Below the pieces are notes generated by a model. That model made no database searches and was not told the origin of the DNA. It saw only the letters and a list, made by a program, of their open reading frames with translations. From NCBI GenBank assembly GCA_004102785.1, contig SCEJ01000036.1:1-32999 (forward strand): 32,999 nt of DNA, in the 5' to 3' direction. Origin of the DNA: Muribaculaceae bacterium Isolate-013 (NCI). GTDB lineage: Bacteria > Bacteroidota > Bacteroidia > Bacteroidales > Muribaculaceae. This document shows positions 15,067-23,859 of this stretch, piece after piece (the stretch's first letter is position 1; each line of letters opens with the position of its first letter). Position numbers and translations under genes: made by a program.

Positions 15067-16758
15067 TCAGAAATCAAGAGTGGTCTGGCGCTGCTGGTCA
15101 GGCATACCGAGCAGAGAGCATGCCGTGGCCCGGGCGGCGGCGTTGTCGGTAGAGCCTGAAAGCATCATGGCCAGTTCGTCAACACGGTCATCGTCGGAGA
15201 GCTGGCGTATGCGTGTCACCGTAGCCTGGTCGGTATCCTCCTTGAACACCTTGAAATGCACAGTGCCCTTTGCTGCCACCTGCGGCAGATGCGTTATGGC
15301 GATAACCTGGATGTTGCCGGAGATTGAAAGCATCATCTGCCCCATGCGACCTGCCACATCGCCCGACACACCGGTGTCAACCTCGTCGAAAATCAGCGAC
15401 GGCAGCTCCATCTTGTCGGCCACAATAGATTTTATGGAAAGCATCAGACGCGAAATCTCGCCACCCGACGCCGTATTGCCTACCGGCAGCAGCGGCTGGT
15501 TCTTGTTAAAGGCGAAAAGGAACTCCACCTGGTCGATACCCGTGGCGGAAAGCTCGGCATCCTTTACTGAAATCTCCACCTGAAGATTTTTCATACCCAG
15601 CGGCACGGCTCTTTCCCGCAATATCGCGGCGAAACGCTCGGCTTCACAGCGGCGCACCTCCGATATTTCACGTGCCAGCTCAACGGCCTCCTTCTTTGCC
15701 TTGCGTGCGGCAAGCTCAAGGTCGCGCAGCGATTCATCGCCCATGTCGATGGCATCGAGTTTGGCCTTGATTGAGTCACGGATGCCGATAAGCGCCGCCA
15801 CAGTGTCGGTGTGATGCTTCCGTTCGAGGTCGTAGATTTTGTTAAGACGCTCCTCGATGGCCTCGAGCTGCGCCGGGTCGGCCGAGAGGGAGCGGTCGAA
15901 ATCCTGGAACGATGCAGCCACATCGCGGCACTCCACACGCAGGCTTTCCAGCCGCTCGGCCAGGGAGTCGGCATCCTCAAGCAGATCAGAAAGCTGTATG
16001 GCTCCGTCGCAGGCCTCCTTGAGCAGAGAGTCGGCGTTTACCTCCCCCTCCGAGAGAGCGGCAAGCACAATGTTGAGCTGGGTCTTGATATCGGCCATGT
16101 TTGACAGGAGGTCACGCTCGCGCTCAAGCTCCTCCTGCTCGCCGTCCACAAGCCGTGCCTCCTCGAGCTGCTCGTACTGATGGCGCAGATACGCCTCCTC
16201 GCGGCGCGTCTGCTCGAGTCGGCGGCGGGTGAGCTGATATTCTTTCACCGCCCTCCTGAAGCGTGCGTAAGCCTCGCCGAACACTGCCAGGCGGTCGCCG
16301 TTGCCGGCCAGCGAGTCGAGCACACGGAGCTGATAGGGGGGCGACGCCAGCAGCAGGTTCTGGTGCTGCGAGTGGATATCCACCAGGTGCAGCGACATAT
16401 CGCGCAGAAGCGTGAGCGTCACCGGCGTATCGTTGATGAACGCCCGCGAACGCCCTCCGGCCGAAACTTCCCTGCGGAGAATCACGCGCTCCGGATCAAA
16501 GTCAATGTCGTTCTCGCGGCAGAAACGCTCCATCCCGGCAAATGAATCGCCTGAGAATGAAGCCTCGACCACCGACTTGCGCCCGGAGTCGCGTATCGCC
16601 TTTGAATCGGCGCGTCCGCCCATAAGCAGCGACAGGGCGCCGAGCATTATCGACTTGCCCGCGCCGGTCTCGCCTGTGATGATGTTCAGCCCCGGATGCA
16701 GGGTGATATCGACCTTGTCAATCAGGGCATAGTTTGATATATGAAGAGTCTCTATCAT
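15067..16758 (-). CDS. recN: DNA repair protein RecN
   Basis: A 563-residue SMC-like ATPase for double-strand-break repair. Walker A is GETGAGKS (29-36). Long coiled-coil segments fill the middle (about 150-370). The signature ASGGEISRLMLSIKSI and Walker B LIFDEVDTGVSG are near the C-terminus. The protein ends with LDF. It begins 6 bp downstream of the DUF4835 gene and is followed by rlmB after 29 bp, the usual Bacteroidales order. Confidence 0.95.
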   Translation of the reverse strand: MIETLHISNYALIDKVDITLHPGLNIITGETGAGKSIMLGALSLLMGGRADSKAIRDSGRKSVVEASFSGDSFAGMERFCRENDIDFDPERVILRREVSAGGRSRAFINDTPVTLTLLRDMSLHLVDIHSQHQNLLLASPPYQLRVLDSLAGNGDRLAVFGEAYARFRRAVKEYQLTRRRLEQTRREEAYLRHQYEQLEEARLVDGEQEELERERDLLSNMADIKTQLNIVLAALSEGEVNADSLLKEACDGAIQLSDLLEDADSLAERLESLRVECRDVAASFQDFDRSLSADPAQLEAIEERLNKIYDLERKHHTDTVAALIGIRDSIKAKLDAIDMGDESLRDLELAARKAKKEAVELAREISEVRRCEAERFAAILRERAVPLGMKNLQVEISVKDAELSATGIDQVEFLFAFNKNQPLLPVGNTASGGEISRLMLSIKSIVADKMELPSLIFDEVDTGVSGDVAGRMGQMMLSISGNIQVIAITHLPQVAAKGTVHFKVFKEDTDQATVTRIRQLSDDDRVDELAMMLSGSTDNAAARATACSLLGMPDQQRQTTLDF

Positions 16759-16764
16759 CGCGAA

Positions 16765-17712
16765 TTACTTGTTAGTGCCGGTTTTTATGAAATTGATGCG
16801 CTTCATCTCGGTGGGATAGATGGGCGAAAGGATTTCCACCACCTTGTCGCGCTCGGTCTGCGATGCCTTGGTGTAGATATTCACCAGTTCGTCAAGCTTG
16901 GCGTCCTTGAACATCGACAGCCCCACCGACATAGGGTCGGCCTGATAGACAGTCTGGAGCGCGGAGAGCGATTCCGTAATTTTTGCACGCCCCTTGTCGG
17001 GCGAGAGAGCCATCTGGTCAAGCCCCTGGAGGTGGTAGTCGTAAAGTAGCTGCCTCATCACGGAGGTCGACGGCTGTGTGTAGGAGTCAAGCACCCCCGA
17101 ACGGTTCTTCTTATCCTCGAAAGCCTTCCACCCGGCCTCGCCCGACGACTGCGCCATCTGCACAATCTGGGCCAGACGGTCGAAATATTCCTGGCCGCCA
17201 CGAGGCGAGAAACTGTCGAAATCCACAGCGATGAAGAGGTATGCGTAGAAATTAAGTATAGCCGTGAGCTGGCTCTCCATAGTGTTGGTCGAGAACACTA
17301 ACGGCTCGCCTTCCTGATACTGGAAATCAATCTTCGTATCCTTGAAGTTTATCAGAGTGGTGGTGTAATTGGTGTTGTAGACCGGCCGCGACGACTGCAC
17401 CTGAAGGTCTCCCTTTATCATGCCGTCGGTATTCTCCTTGATTGTGAAGAACATACGGCATTCTATCTTTTCGTTTGCAGAAAACTGCGCGTTGGTGAAA
17501 TGGGTGGTGTTCATGTACTCCGTCACAGCCTCCTGGAGAGTCTGGTAAATGCTTTTGTTAGTGCCCTGAAGCTGGTCGGTGTTGAACTCCACCTGACAGT
17601 TCAGTTCCTGTGCTGTCGCCGGAAGAAAAAAGCCGGATGCGGCCACACACATTATTATATATATAATGCGTGCGGACATGCGCTCTGTTATGTCATTCAG
17701 TCGATTCAGCAT
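16765..17712 (-). CDS. DUF4835 family exported protein (PorD-like)
   Basis: An exported 315-residue protein of the Bacteroidetes-restricted DUF4835 family. It opens after the signal peptide with QELNCQVEFNTDQLQGTNKSIYQTLQ. The family has been linked to the type IX secretion protein PorD; I cannot confirm that role here. A second ATG at 17679 gives a more typical signal peptide (MSARIIYIIMCVAASG), so the true length may be 304. The gene sits between coaBC and recN. Confidence 0.8.
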   Translation of the reverse strand: MLNRLNDITERMSARIIYIIMCVAASGFFLPATAQELNCQVEFNTDQLQGTNKSIYQTLQEAVTEYMNTTHFTNAQFSANEKIECRMFFTIKENTDGMIKGDLQVQSSRPVYNTNYTTTLINFKDTKIDFQYQEGEPLVFSTNTMESQLTAILNFYAYLFIAVDFDSFSPRGGQEYFDRLAQIVQMAQSSGEAGWKAFEDKKNRSGVLDSYTQPSTSVMRQLLYDYHLQGLDQMALSPDKGRAKITESLSALQTVYQADPMSVGLSMFKDAKLDELVNIYTKASQTERDKVVEILSPIYPTEMKRINFIKTGTNK

Positions 17713-17880
17713 ATTGATAAGTAACTTTTCAAAATTGTTTTCTGCTGACCGGTCAAATTATTTCATCGTTTCTGCGGTAAAACTTTTGAAGTTCTGTCTT
17801 TAATCGCCAGTAACGTAGCACAATACGCGCTTTACTCTTCAAGACAAATTTTCCGGGAATTCCATCCGCATAAACACTAA

Positions 17881-17927
17881 AATAATTTCGGCCAGTTACT
17901 TATAACGCCCCGGCCGGTATAATTATT
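17881..17927 (-). terminator. Weak hairpin overlapping the coaBC stop
   Basis: Arms AATTATT/AATAATT (17921-17927 and 17881-17887) with an inner GGCC pair. On the minus strand it ends in TTATTTTAG. It would separate dnaN-exo-coaBC from the DUF4835-recN-rlmB unit. The 210-bp gap here shows no recognisable promoter. Confidence 0.35.
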
Positions 17928-19128
17928 GCTCTGTGAGGGGGATGATGGCCCGCATTATGTCGGCAGCCACTTCGGTCTTTGACTTCAGAGGCACATCGAC
18001 GGTGGCGAAGGCTCCGTTTCGGTATGTGATTTCAACCTTGTTGGTGTCAGTGCCGAAACCTGCGCCCGCATCGCGGAGCGAGTTCATCACAATCATATCG
18101 AGATTCTTGCGCTCCATCTTGTCGGCGGCGTTGGCATGTTCGTTGTCGGTTTCGAGGGCAAACCCCACCAGCACCTGCCCGCGACGCTTGACGCGGCCGA
18201 GGGTGGCGGCGATATCGGGGTTCGGCTGCAGAGCGAGCCGAGGAGGCTCATTGCCCTCGCGTTTGATTTTGACTGCAGACGGGTTTTCAACGTAGTAGTC
18301 GGCCACTGCGGCACACATTATCGCCACATCGGCCCGGGGGAACACTTTCTCGCATTCGCCAAGCATCTCGCGCCCTGACTCCACCTCAACAACAGTGACA
18401 CCCTTTTCAGCCGTGCGGACCTCCACCGGGCCGGATATAAGAGTGACGTCGGCTCCGAGACGCGCGGCGGCATCAGCCAGTGCATACCCCATCTTTCCGG
18501 TGGAATAGTTTGATATAAACCGCACCGGATCTATCTTCTCGCGTGTGGGTCCGGCGGTTATCATCACCCTCTTTCCTTTCAGAGGCTGATGCTCCCTGGC
18601 GGCGAAATAATCGGTCACCGCCTTGAAAATACCTTCAGGCTCCTCCATGCGCCCTTTGCCGACGAGGTGCGAGGCAAGCTCTCCTTCGGCCGGCTCTATG
18701 ATGATATTGCCGTAAGAGCGGAGCAGGTCGAGATTGCGGCGGGTGGTGGGATGCGCCATCATGTCGAGGTCCATCGCCGGGGCCACAAACACAGGCTCCC
18801 GGGCCGAAAGATATGTGGTGACGAGCATATTGTCGGCCACACCGTTGGCCATCTTGGCTATGGTACAGGCCGTTGCCGGAGCTATCACCATGGCATCGGC
18901 CCAGAGACCGAGGTCAACATGCGAGTGCCATTCGCCGGTATTTGCGGTGAAGAACTCGCTCACCACAGGGCGCCCCGAAAGGGCCGAGAGTGTCACCGGA
19001 GTGATGAACTCCCTGGCCGAGGGGGTCATCACCACCTGCACCTGATGGCCAGCCTTCACAAACAGACGCAGCAGCGATGCCGACTTATAGGCGGCGATGC
19101 CGCCGGTTATTCCCAATACGATATTCAT
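17923..19128 (-). CDS. coaBC: Bifunctional phosphopantothenoylcysteine decarboxylase/phosphopantothenate-cysteine ligase
   Basis: A 401-residue enzyme catalysing two steps of coenzyme A synthesis. The N-terminal CoaC flavoprotein domain (about 1-175) has GITGGIAAYKS and the APATACTIAKMANGVADNML loop. The C-terminal CoaB ligase domain has ITAGPTREKIDPVRFISNYSTGKMG, NPDIAAT and KNLDMIVMN. In the flap over the CoaC active site, E. coli Dfp has a catalytic Cys; here the equivalent position reads as Ser (GELASHLVGKGRM). The gene starts 3 bp after the exonuclease ends, so it is part of the dnaN operon. Confidence 0.95.
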   Translation of the reverse strand: MNIVLGITGGIAAYKSASLLRLFVKAGHQVQVVMTPSAREFITPVTLSALSGRPVVSEFFTANTGEWHSHVDLGLWADAMVIAPATACTIAKMANGVADNMLVTTYLSAREPVFVAPAMDLDMMAHPTTRRNLDLLRSYGNIIIEPAEGELASHLVGKGRMEEPEGIFKAVTDYFAAREHQPLKGKRVMITAGPTREKIDPVRFISNYSTGKMGYALADAAARLGADVTLISGPVEVRTAEKGVTVVEVESGREMLGECEKVFPRADVAIMCAAVADYYVENPSAVKIKREGNEPPRLALQPNPDIAATLGRVKRRGQVLVGFALETDNEHANAADKMERKNLDMIVMNSLRDAGAGFGTDTNKVEITYRNGAFATVDVPLKSKTEVAADIMRAIIPLTEQ

Positions 19129-19131
19129 AAT

Positions 19132-19923
19132 TTACTTGGAGGTTGCTTTTCCCGGGTGCCGGCTGTCGATGCGGGCACGTATCGCCTGGAAACAGCGCTT
19201 GGTATCGGAAGGGAAATCTCCCTGGAGAATCCAGCCGAGATAACCCATGTCGCGGCGCAGCACATCCTCGGCGGCCTGCCCCTTGTATTTTCCGAAATTT
19301 ATTATCTCACGGCGGTTTTCGTCATACACGAGGCGCCCCATCAGGTCTACGTTGCGGTTCATGGCCGAGAAATCGGCCAGGTAGCCTATGGAATTCTCAA
19401 GGTCGGGATAGCGGTCGAGCTGCGCCATCAGCACCTCGTAGGTGGCACGGGTGTCGGCGTTGGCCGAATGCGCCCCCTCAAGGTCCTTGTCGCAATAAAA
19501 GCGGTAGGCGGCAGTGAGAGTCCGCTGCTCCTTCTTGTGGAAGATATTCTGCACGTCGATGAAGCGCGCCGAAGAGAAATCGAAATCAACTCCGGCACGG
19601 GCGAATTCCTCCGAAAGCATCGGCACATCGAAGCGGTTGGAGTTGAATCCGGCGATGTCGCTTCCGGCAAACAGCTCGGCCAGCGAGCGCGCGATCTGCT
19701 CGAACCGAGGCGCGTCCTTGACATCCTCGTCAGTGATATGGTGAACGGCAGTTGCCTCGGCCGGGATGGGGATACCCGGGTTTATGCGGCGTGTGCGCTC
19801 CACCTCCGAGCCGTCGGGGAATACCTTTATCACCGAGATTTCAACGATACGGTCGTGGAGTATGTTTGTGCCGGTACTTTCCAGGTCGAAGAAAACCACC
19901 GGTCTGTCAAGATTCAGTTTCAT
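19132..19923 (-). CDS. DnaQ-like DEDDh 3'-5' exonuclease
   Basis: A 263-residue exonuclease. Its N-terminal fold has the DEDDh residues: FFDLESTG (D and E), FNSNRFDVPML (D) and HSANADTRATYE (H and final D). A C-terminal segment NFGKYKGQAAEDVLRRDMGYLGWILQGDF is the extra domain seen in many Bacteroidetes epsilon-like exonucleases. It probably acts in proofreading or repair. The start codon shares one base with the dnaN stop (TGATG), so the two are translationally coupled. This is not necessarily the replicative epsilon subunit. Confidence 0.9.
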   Translation of the reverse strand: MKLNLDRPVVFFDLESTGTNILHDRIVEISVIKVFPDGSEVERTRRINPGIPIPAEATAVHHITDEDVKDAPRFEQIARSLAELFAGSDIAGFNSNRFDVPMLSEEFARAGVDFDFSSARFIDVQNIFHKKEQRTLTAAYRFYCDKDLEGAHSANADTRATYEVLMAQLDRYPDLENSIGYLADFSAMNRNVDLMGRLVYDENRREIINFGKYKGQAAEDVLRRDMGYLGWILQGDFPSDTKRCFQAIRARIDSRHPGKATSK

Positions 19924-21050
19924 CAGAATTCCTGTACGGTCATTGGCATGAGAATAATCACGAGTTCAGTATTCTCGGGATTCTCCTCGGGGAGGAACAC
20001 GCCGGGACGCGACGGATCGGCGAGTTTGATTACGATATTGTCGGTGGTGAGGGTGTTGAAAATCTCGATGAGGAATGTAGCCGAGAATCCAATCACCATC
20101 TCGCTGCCTTCATAGTCGCAGGCCACCGACTCGTGGGCGAAAGTCGAGAAATTGGCGTCGTCGACCTTCATCTCGATCTTTCCGGGAGCCATGCGCAGTT
20201 TCACCAGCGAGTGGGCAGGGTCGGCGCACACGGCTACACGGCGCACTGCCTGGAGCAGCGTGATGCGGTCAACGGTAATCACGTTGGGGTTGTTCTGCGG
20301 AATCACGCGGTTGTAGTCGGGATAATTCCCCTTGATGAAACGGCAGTTGAACGTGATTTTCTCGGTAGCGAAAGTAGCGCTCTTCGATGAAAGGGTGATT
20401 TTCACATCCTGGTCGGCCGAAACGAGCGACTTGAGTATCACGCACGGCTTCTGAGGCAGAATGCAGGAGCCCTCTATGCCGGGAGCGGCGGTGCGGTCGA
20501 TATAGCGCACCAGCTTGCGGGTGTCGGTTGACACGAAAGTCACCCCGTCGGCCTTGATGTCCCAGTATATACCCATCATCTGCGGGCGCAGCGAGTCGGT
20601 GCCGATTGCAAAGAAGGTCTTGTCGATGCCGGCGAGCACCTGTTTGCCGGGGAGGAGCATCTCCTTCACCTCGCCCTCCTCCTTCTCCACAGTCGCGGGA
20701 TACTGGTCGGCCGGGATGCCGGCGATGTCGAAGTTGCCGCCGGGGAAATCGATTTTAACCCCTTTGGTATCGTCGTTGACATGGAACACCACATCAACAT
20801 CGGGAAGCTCTTTTGCTATATCCACCAGACGGCGAGCGTTAACGCAGAATGCACCCTCGCCCTCCACATCGGAGAGCTCCAGACGGGCCATAAGCGTATT
20901 CTCTGTATCCGAAGCTGTTACGGTAAGCACATTGCCCTCTACCGAGAACAGGAAATTATCAAGAATCGTGAGCGTATTCTTGGAGTTTATCACTTTGCTC
21001 ACACCCGAAAGGGTGGAATATAGGGTTTTGGCGGCTACTTTGAATTCCAT
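19923..21050 (-). CDS. dnaN: DNA polymerase III sliding clamp (beta subunit)
   Basis: A 375-residue clamp that tethers DNA polymerase to the template. The N-terminus MEFKVAAKTLYSTLSGVSKVI and segments VEGNVLTVTASDTE, NARRLVDIAKELPD, FVSTDTRKLVRY and the C-terminal ELVIILMPMTVQEF are typical of beta clamps, and the length is normal. The ATG at 21050 is chosen; an upstream TTG (21077) is an unlikely start and lies only 9 bp from the promoter -7 box. It leads an operon with the exonuclease and coaBC, and carries its own promoter. Confidence 0.96.
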   Translation of the reverse strand: MEFKVAAKTLYSTLSGVSKVINSKNTLTILDNFLFSVEGNVLTVTASDTENTLMARLELSDVEGEGAFCVNARRLVDIAKELPDVDVVFHVNDDTKGVKIDFPGGNFDIAGIPADQYPATVEKEEGEVKEMLLPGKQVLAGIDKTFFAIGTDSLRPQMMGIYWDIKADGVTFVSTDTRKLVRYIDRTAAPGIEGSCILPQKPCVILKSLVSADQDVKITLSSKSATFATEKITFNCRFIKGNYPDYNRVIPQNNPNVITVDRITLLQAVRRVAVCADPAHSLVKLRMAPGKIEMKVDDANFSTFAHESVACDYEGSEMVIGFSATFLIEIFNTLTTDNIVIKLADPSRPGVFLPEENPENTELVIILMPMTVQEF

Positions 21051-21085
21051 ATATGAAGGTATTATTTGTTTTTCCAATTAACTCA

Positions 21086-21117
21086 CAAAGGTAACAATTT
21101 TTTCTATAACATGCAAC
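21086..21117 (-). promoter_or_regulatory. dnaN promoter
   Basis: On the minus strand, GTTG (21114-21117), 20 bp, TACCTTTG (21086-21093). The ATG at 21050 is 36 bp downstream of the -7 box. Confidence 0.65.
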
Positions 21118-21219
21118 CCCGCGCGAGCGCCCCTGGCGACTGCTCCGCAACATCGCCTGCCAACATATGGCCGAAACCCGCCGCCGATGCAACCGAGTGG
21201 CGCTTTTCTGTTAAAAACT

Positions 21220-21260
21220 GTTATTAATCATAACCATTCGGAATAATATCGCGACCTTTG
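21220..21260 (+). promoter_or_regulatory. feoAB control region: dyad plus -7-like box
   Basis: A dyad GTTAT-TAATC-ATAAC (21220-21234) lies where a -33 box would be expected. A GACCTTTG -7-like box (21253-21260) follows. No TTTG/GTTG is found at the proper spacing. A regulator, for instance an iron-responsive one, could bind here; the sequence is only loosely Fur-like. Confidence 0.4.
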
Positions 21261-21339
21261 CATCCGTCAAATCAGAAATTAACGGCGCCCTGACACAATC
21301 TCCTCCTGGGCGACGGTACAACAGATTGCAAGGATAACA

Positions 21340-23778
21340 ATGAGATTATCAGATTTGAAGACCGGCCAGTCGGCCACTATCGTAAAAATACTCGGCCACG
21401 GGGCCTTCCGCAAAAGAGTGATGGAAATGGGCTTCATAAAAGGCCACAGCATCACAGCCGTGCTCGCCGCCCCGATGCGTGACCCGGTAAAATACCGGAT
21501 TCTCGGCTACGAGGTGTCGCTGCGGCGCAGCGAGGCCCAGCTTATTGAAGTGATTCCCGACGAAGATGCCGCAGCCGAAGGCGAGGCCACGCAGGCCGCC
21601 GCGGCCATGCCGGACAAAGGCGCCGTATGCGTCCGCCCCTCCGGTGAGACCGAGTGCGCCGCCTGCCCGTCGGGCGACACATGCCCTCTTGCCGACGAGA
21701 ATATGCCGGCGAACTCACCCCACTACCGCGCCACACACACAATAAATGTAGCGCTGATAGGCAACCCCAACTGCGGCAAGACCTCGCTGTTCAACATCGC
21801 TTCCGGAGCCCGGGAACATGTAGGCAACTACTCTGGAGTGACAGTCGACTCAAAGACCGGCGTATTCCGGCATAAAGGCTACACATTCAACCTGGTCGAC
21901 CTCCCCGGCACCTACTCCCTGTCGTCATACTCCCCAGAAGAGCGATACGTGCGCCGATACCTCAAGGATAACAACCCCGACGTGATTCTCAACGTCGTTG
22001 ACTCATCAAACCTCGAGCGCAACCTCTATCTCACCACAGAGCTTATCGACATGGACCACGCCATGGTAATAGCCCTGAATATGTACGACGAGCTCCGCTC
22101 TTCCGGAGCAGTGCTCGACTATGAGGAACTCGGCCGCATGATAGGGGTGCCGATGGTGCCGACAGTGAGCCGCACCGGCGAAGGGATTGACCGCCTTTTC
22201 GACACTATCATCGATGTGTACGAGCGGCGCCACCAAGCTGTGCGTCACGTGCATGTGAAGCTCGGCCAGGATATCGAGGCATCACTGGCCGATATAAAGC
22301 AGGCCATAAAGACCGACAAAAGCATCGACCAGCATTTCTCCTCGCGCTACCTCGCCATAAAACTCCTCGAACAGGATAAGGAAGCCGAGGAGATTATCGA
22401 CGCGGCCGCCGACAGCAGGGAAATACGCTCCCTGCGCGACCGCACGCTCACACACCTGGCCAGACTCCACCCTGAAGAGGATGTCGCAACGATGATAGCC
22501 GACGAAAAATACGGCTTCATTGCAGGGGCGCTCGCCGAGACCATGCAGCAGAGCGAGCAGCAGAAAGAAAAGGCGACACACACCATTGACACCATAGTCA
22601 CCAACCGCCTCTTCGGCTTCCCCTTCTTCCTGGCTGTGATGTTCTTTGTGTTCTGGGTTACCTTTTATGTGGGCGCATACCCTGCCGAATGGATTGAGAA
22701 CGGTGTCGACGCCCTCTCGGCCCTGGTGGGCGACCACATGCAGGACGGCCCGCTGAAGGACCTCCTGGCCAACGGCGTGCTCGGAGGTGTGGGCGGAGTT
22801 ATCGTGTTCCTGCCCAACATACTGATTCTGTTCTTCTTCATCTCGTTCATGGAGGATTCGGGCTATATGGCCCGCGCCGCTTTCATAATGGACCGCCTGA
22901 TGCACCGCATCGGGCTTCACGGCAAATCGTTCATTCCGCTCATTATGGGATTCGGCTGCAACGTGCCGGCAATCATGGCGGCACGCTCCATCGAGAGCCG
23001 TTCGTCGAAGATTATCACTGTGCTGATCACACCGTTCATGTCGTGCTCGGCACGCCTGCCGGTTTATGTGCTGCTGACAGGCACATTCTTCCCCGGCCAT
23101 GCGGCGTGGGTATTCCTGGGCATGTATGTGCTGGGCGCCGTGGTGGCAATGCTCACGGCGCGCCTGCTGAGACAGTTCTGGTTCAAGGAGGACGAGACCC
23201 CGTTTGTGATGGAGCTCCCCCCCTACCGTGTGCCCACAGTCAAGACCTCCATGCGCCACATGTGGTGGAAAGCCAAGCAGTATCTCCAGAAGATGGGCGG
23301 CATCATATTGTTCGCCTCAGTCATAGTGTGGGCACTCAACTACTTCCCCATGAAGACCGACGAACACCCCGACCGCGACTCTTATCTGGAGATGATGGGC
23401 AAGGCTGTCAATCCCGTGCTCGAGCCGCTCGGATTCAGTTGGCGCGGCACAGTGGCCGCAGTGGCCGGCATTCCCGCCAAAGAGATTGTGGTATCCACCC
23501 TCGGAGTGCTTTACACCGGCTCCGACGAGGCCACCGACGCAGCCCTCTCCGAGCGTATCACCGCCGTAGAACCCGGGGCGTCACACCCCGATTTCACTCC
23601 GGCCTCAGCCCTGGCATTCATGATATTCATCCTCCTCTACTGTCCGTGCCTGGCCACTGTGGTGGCCGTGGCACGCGAAGCCGGCTCATGGCGCTATGCG
23701 GCATTTTCTGTGATTTACTCCACCGCGGTAGCCTGGATACTTGCCTTTGCCACTTACCGTATAATGCTTCTTGTATAA
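21340..23778 (+). CDS. feoB: Fused FeoA-FeoB ferrous iron transporter
   Basis: An 812-residue inner-membrane importer of Fe(II). Residues 1-72 form the FeoA SH3-like domain. A linker (about 73-132) contains four cysteines (C97, C106, C109, C115). The G-domain follows with G1 GNPNCGKTS (141-149), G3 DLPGTYSLSSYSPEE, G4 NMYD and a G5-like SRTGEG. The C-terminal half has about eight or more membrane segments with two Gate-type repeats (GYMARAAFIMDR; PFMSCSARLPVY; IPAKEIVVSTLG). FeoA-FeoB fusion is common in Bacteroidetes. It is a single gene, convergent with mutS2, and probably regulated by iron. Confidence 0.95.
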   Translation: MRLSDLKTGQSATIVKILGHGAFRKRVMEMGFIKGHSITAVLAAPMRDPVKYRILGYEVSLRRSEAQLIEVIPDEDAAAEGEATQAAAAMPDKGAVCVRPSGETECAACPSGDTCPLADENMPANSPHYRATHTINVALIGNPNCGKTSLFNIASGAREHVGNYSGVTVDSKTGVFRHKGYTFNLVDLPGTYSLSSYSPEERYVRRYLKDNNPDVILNVVDSSNLERNLYLTTELIDMDHAMVIALNMYDELRSSGAVLDYEELGRMIGVPMVPTVSRTGEGIDRLFDTIIDVYERRHQAVRHVHVKLGQDIEASLADIKQAIKTDKSIDQHFSSRYLAIKLLEQDKEAEEIIDAAADSREIRSLRDRTLTHLARLHPEEDVATMIADEKYGFIAGALAETMQQSEQQKEKATHTIDTIVTNRLFGFPFFLAVMFFVFWVTFYVGAYPAEWIENGVDALSALVGDHMQDGPLKDLLANGVLGGVGGVIVFLPNILILFFFISFMEDSGYMARAAFIMDRLMHRIGLHGKSFIPLIMGFGCNVPAIMAARSIESRSSKIITVLITPFMSCSARLPVYVLLTGTFFPGHAAWVFLGMYVLGAVVAMLTARLLRQFWFKEDETPFVMELPPYRVPTVKTSMRHMWWKAKQYLQKMGGIILFASVIVWALNYFPMKTDEHPDRDSYLEMMGKAVNPVLEPLGFSWRGTVAAVAGIPAKEIVVSTLGVLYTGSDEATDAALSERITAVEPGASHPDFTPASALAFMIFILLYCPCLATVVAVAREAGSWRYAAFSVIYSTAVAWILAFATYRIMLLV

Positions 23779-23789
23779 AATATAAACTG

Positions 23790-23843
23790 GCAGAAACAAT
23801 AACGGCCGTATGCCCGCGGGCATACGGCCGTTATTGTTTCTGC
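23790..23843. repeat. Perfect 54-bp palindrome (27-bp arms, no loop) between feoAB and mutS2
   Basis: The arms 23790-23816 and 23817-23843 are exact reverse complements with no spacer. It lies between the two convergent stop codons (23778 and 23860). AT-rich ends (TTATTGTTT on each strand) follow a GC-rich core, so it can work as a bidirectional terminator, but it is much longer than the others in this window. Confidence 0.9.
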
Positions 23844-23859
23844 GGTATAATCAATCATG

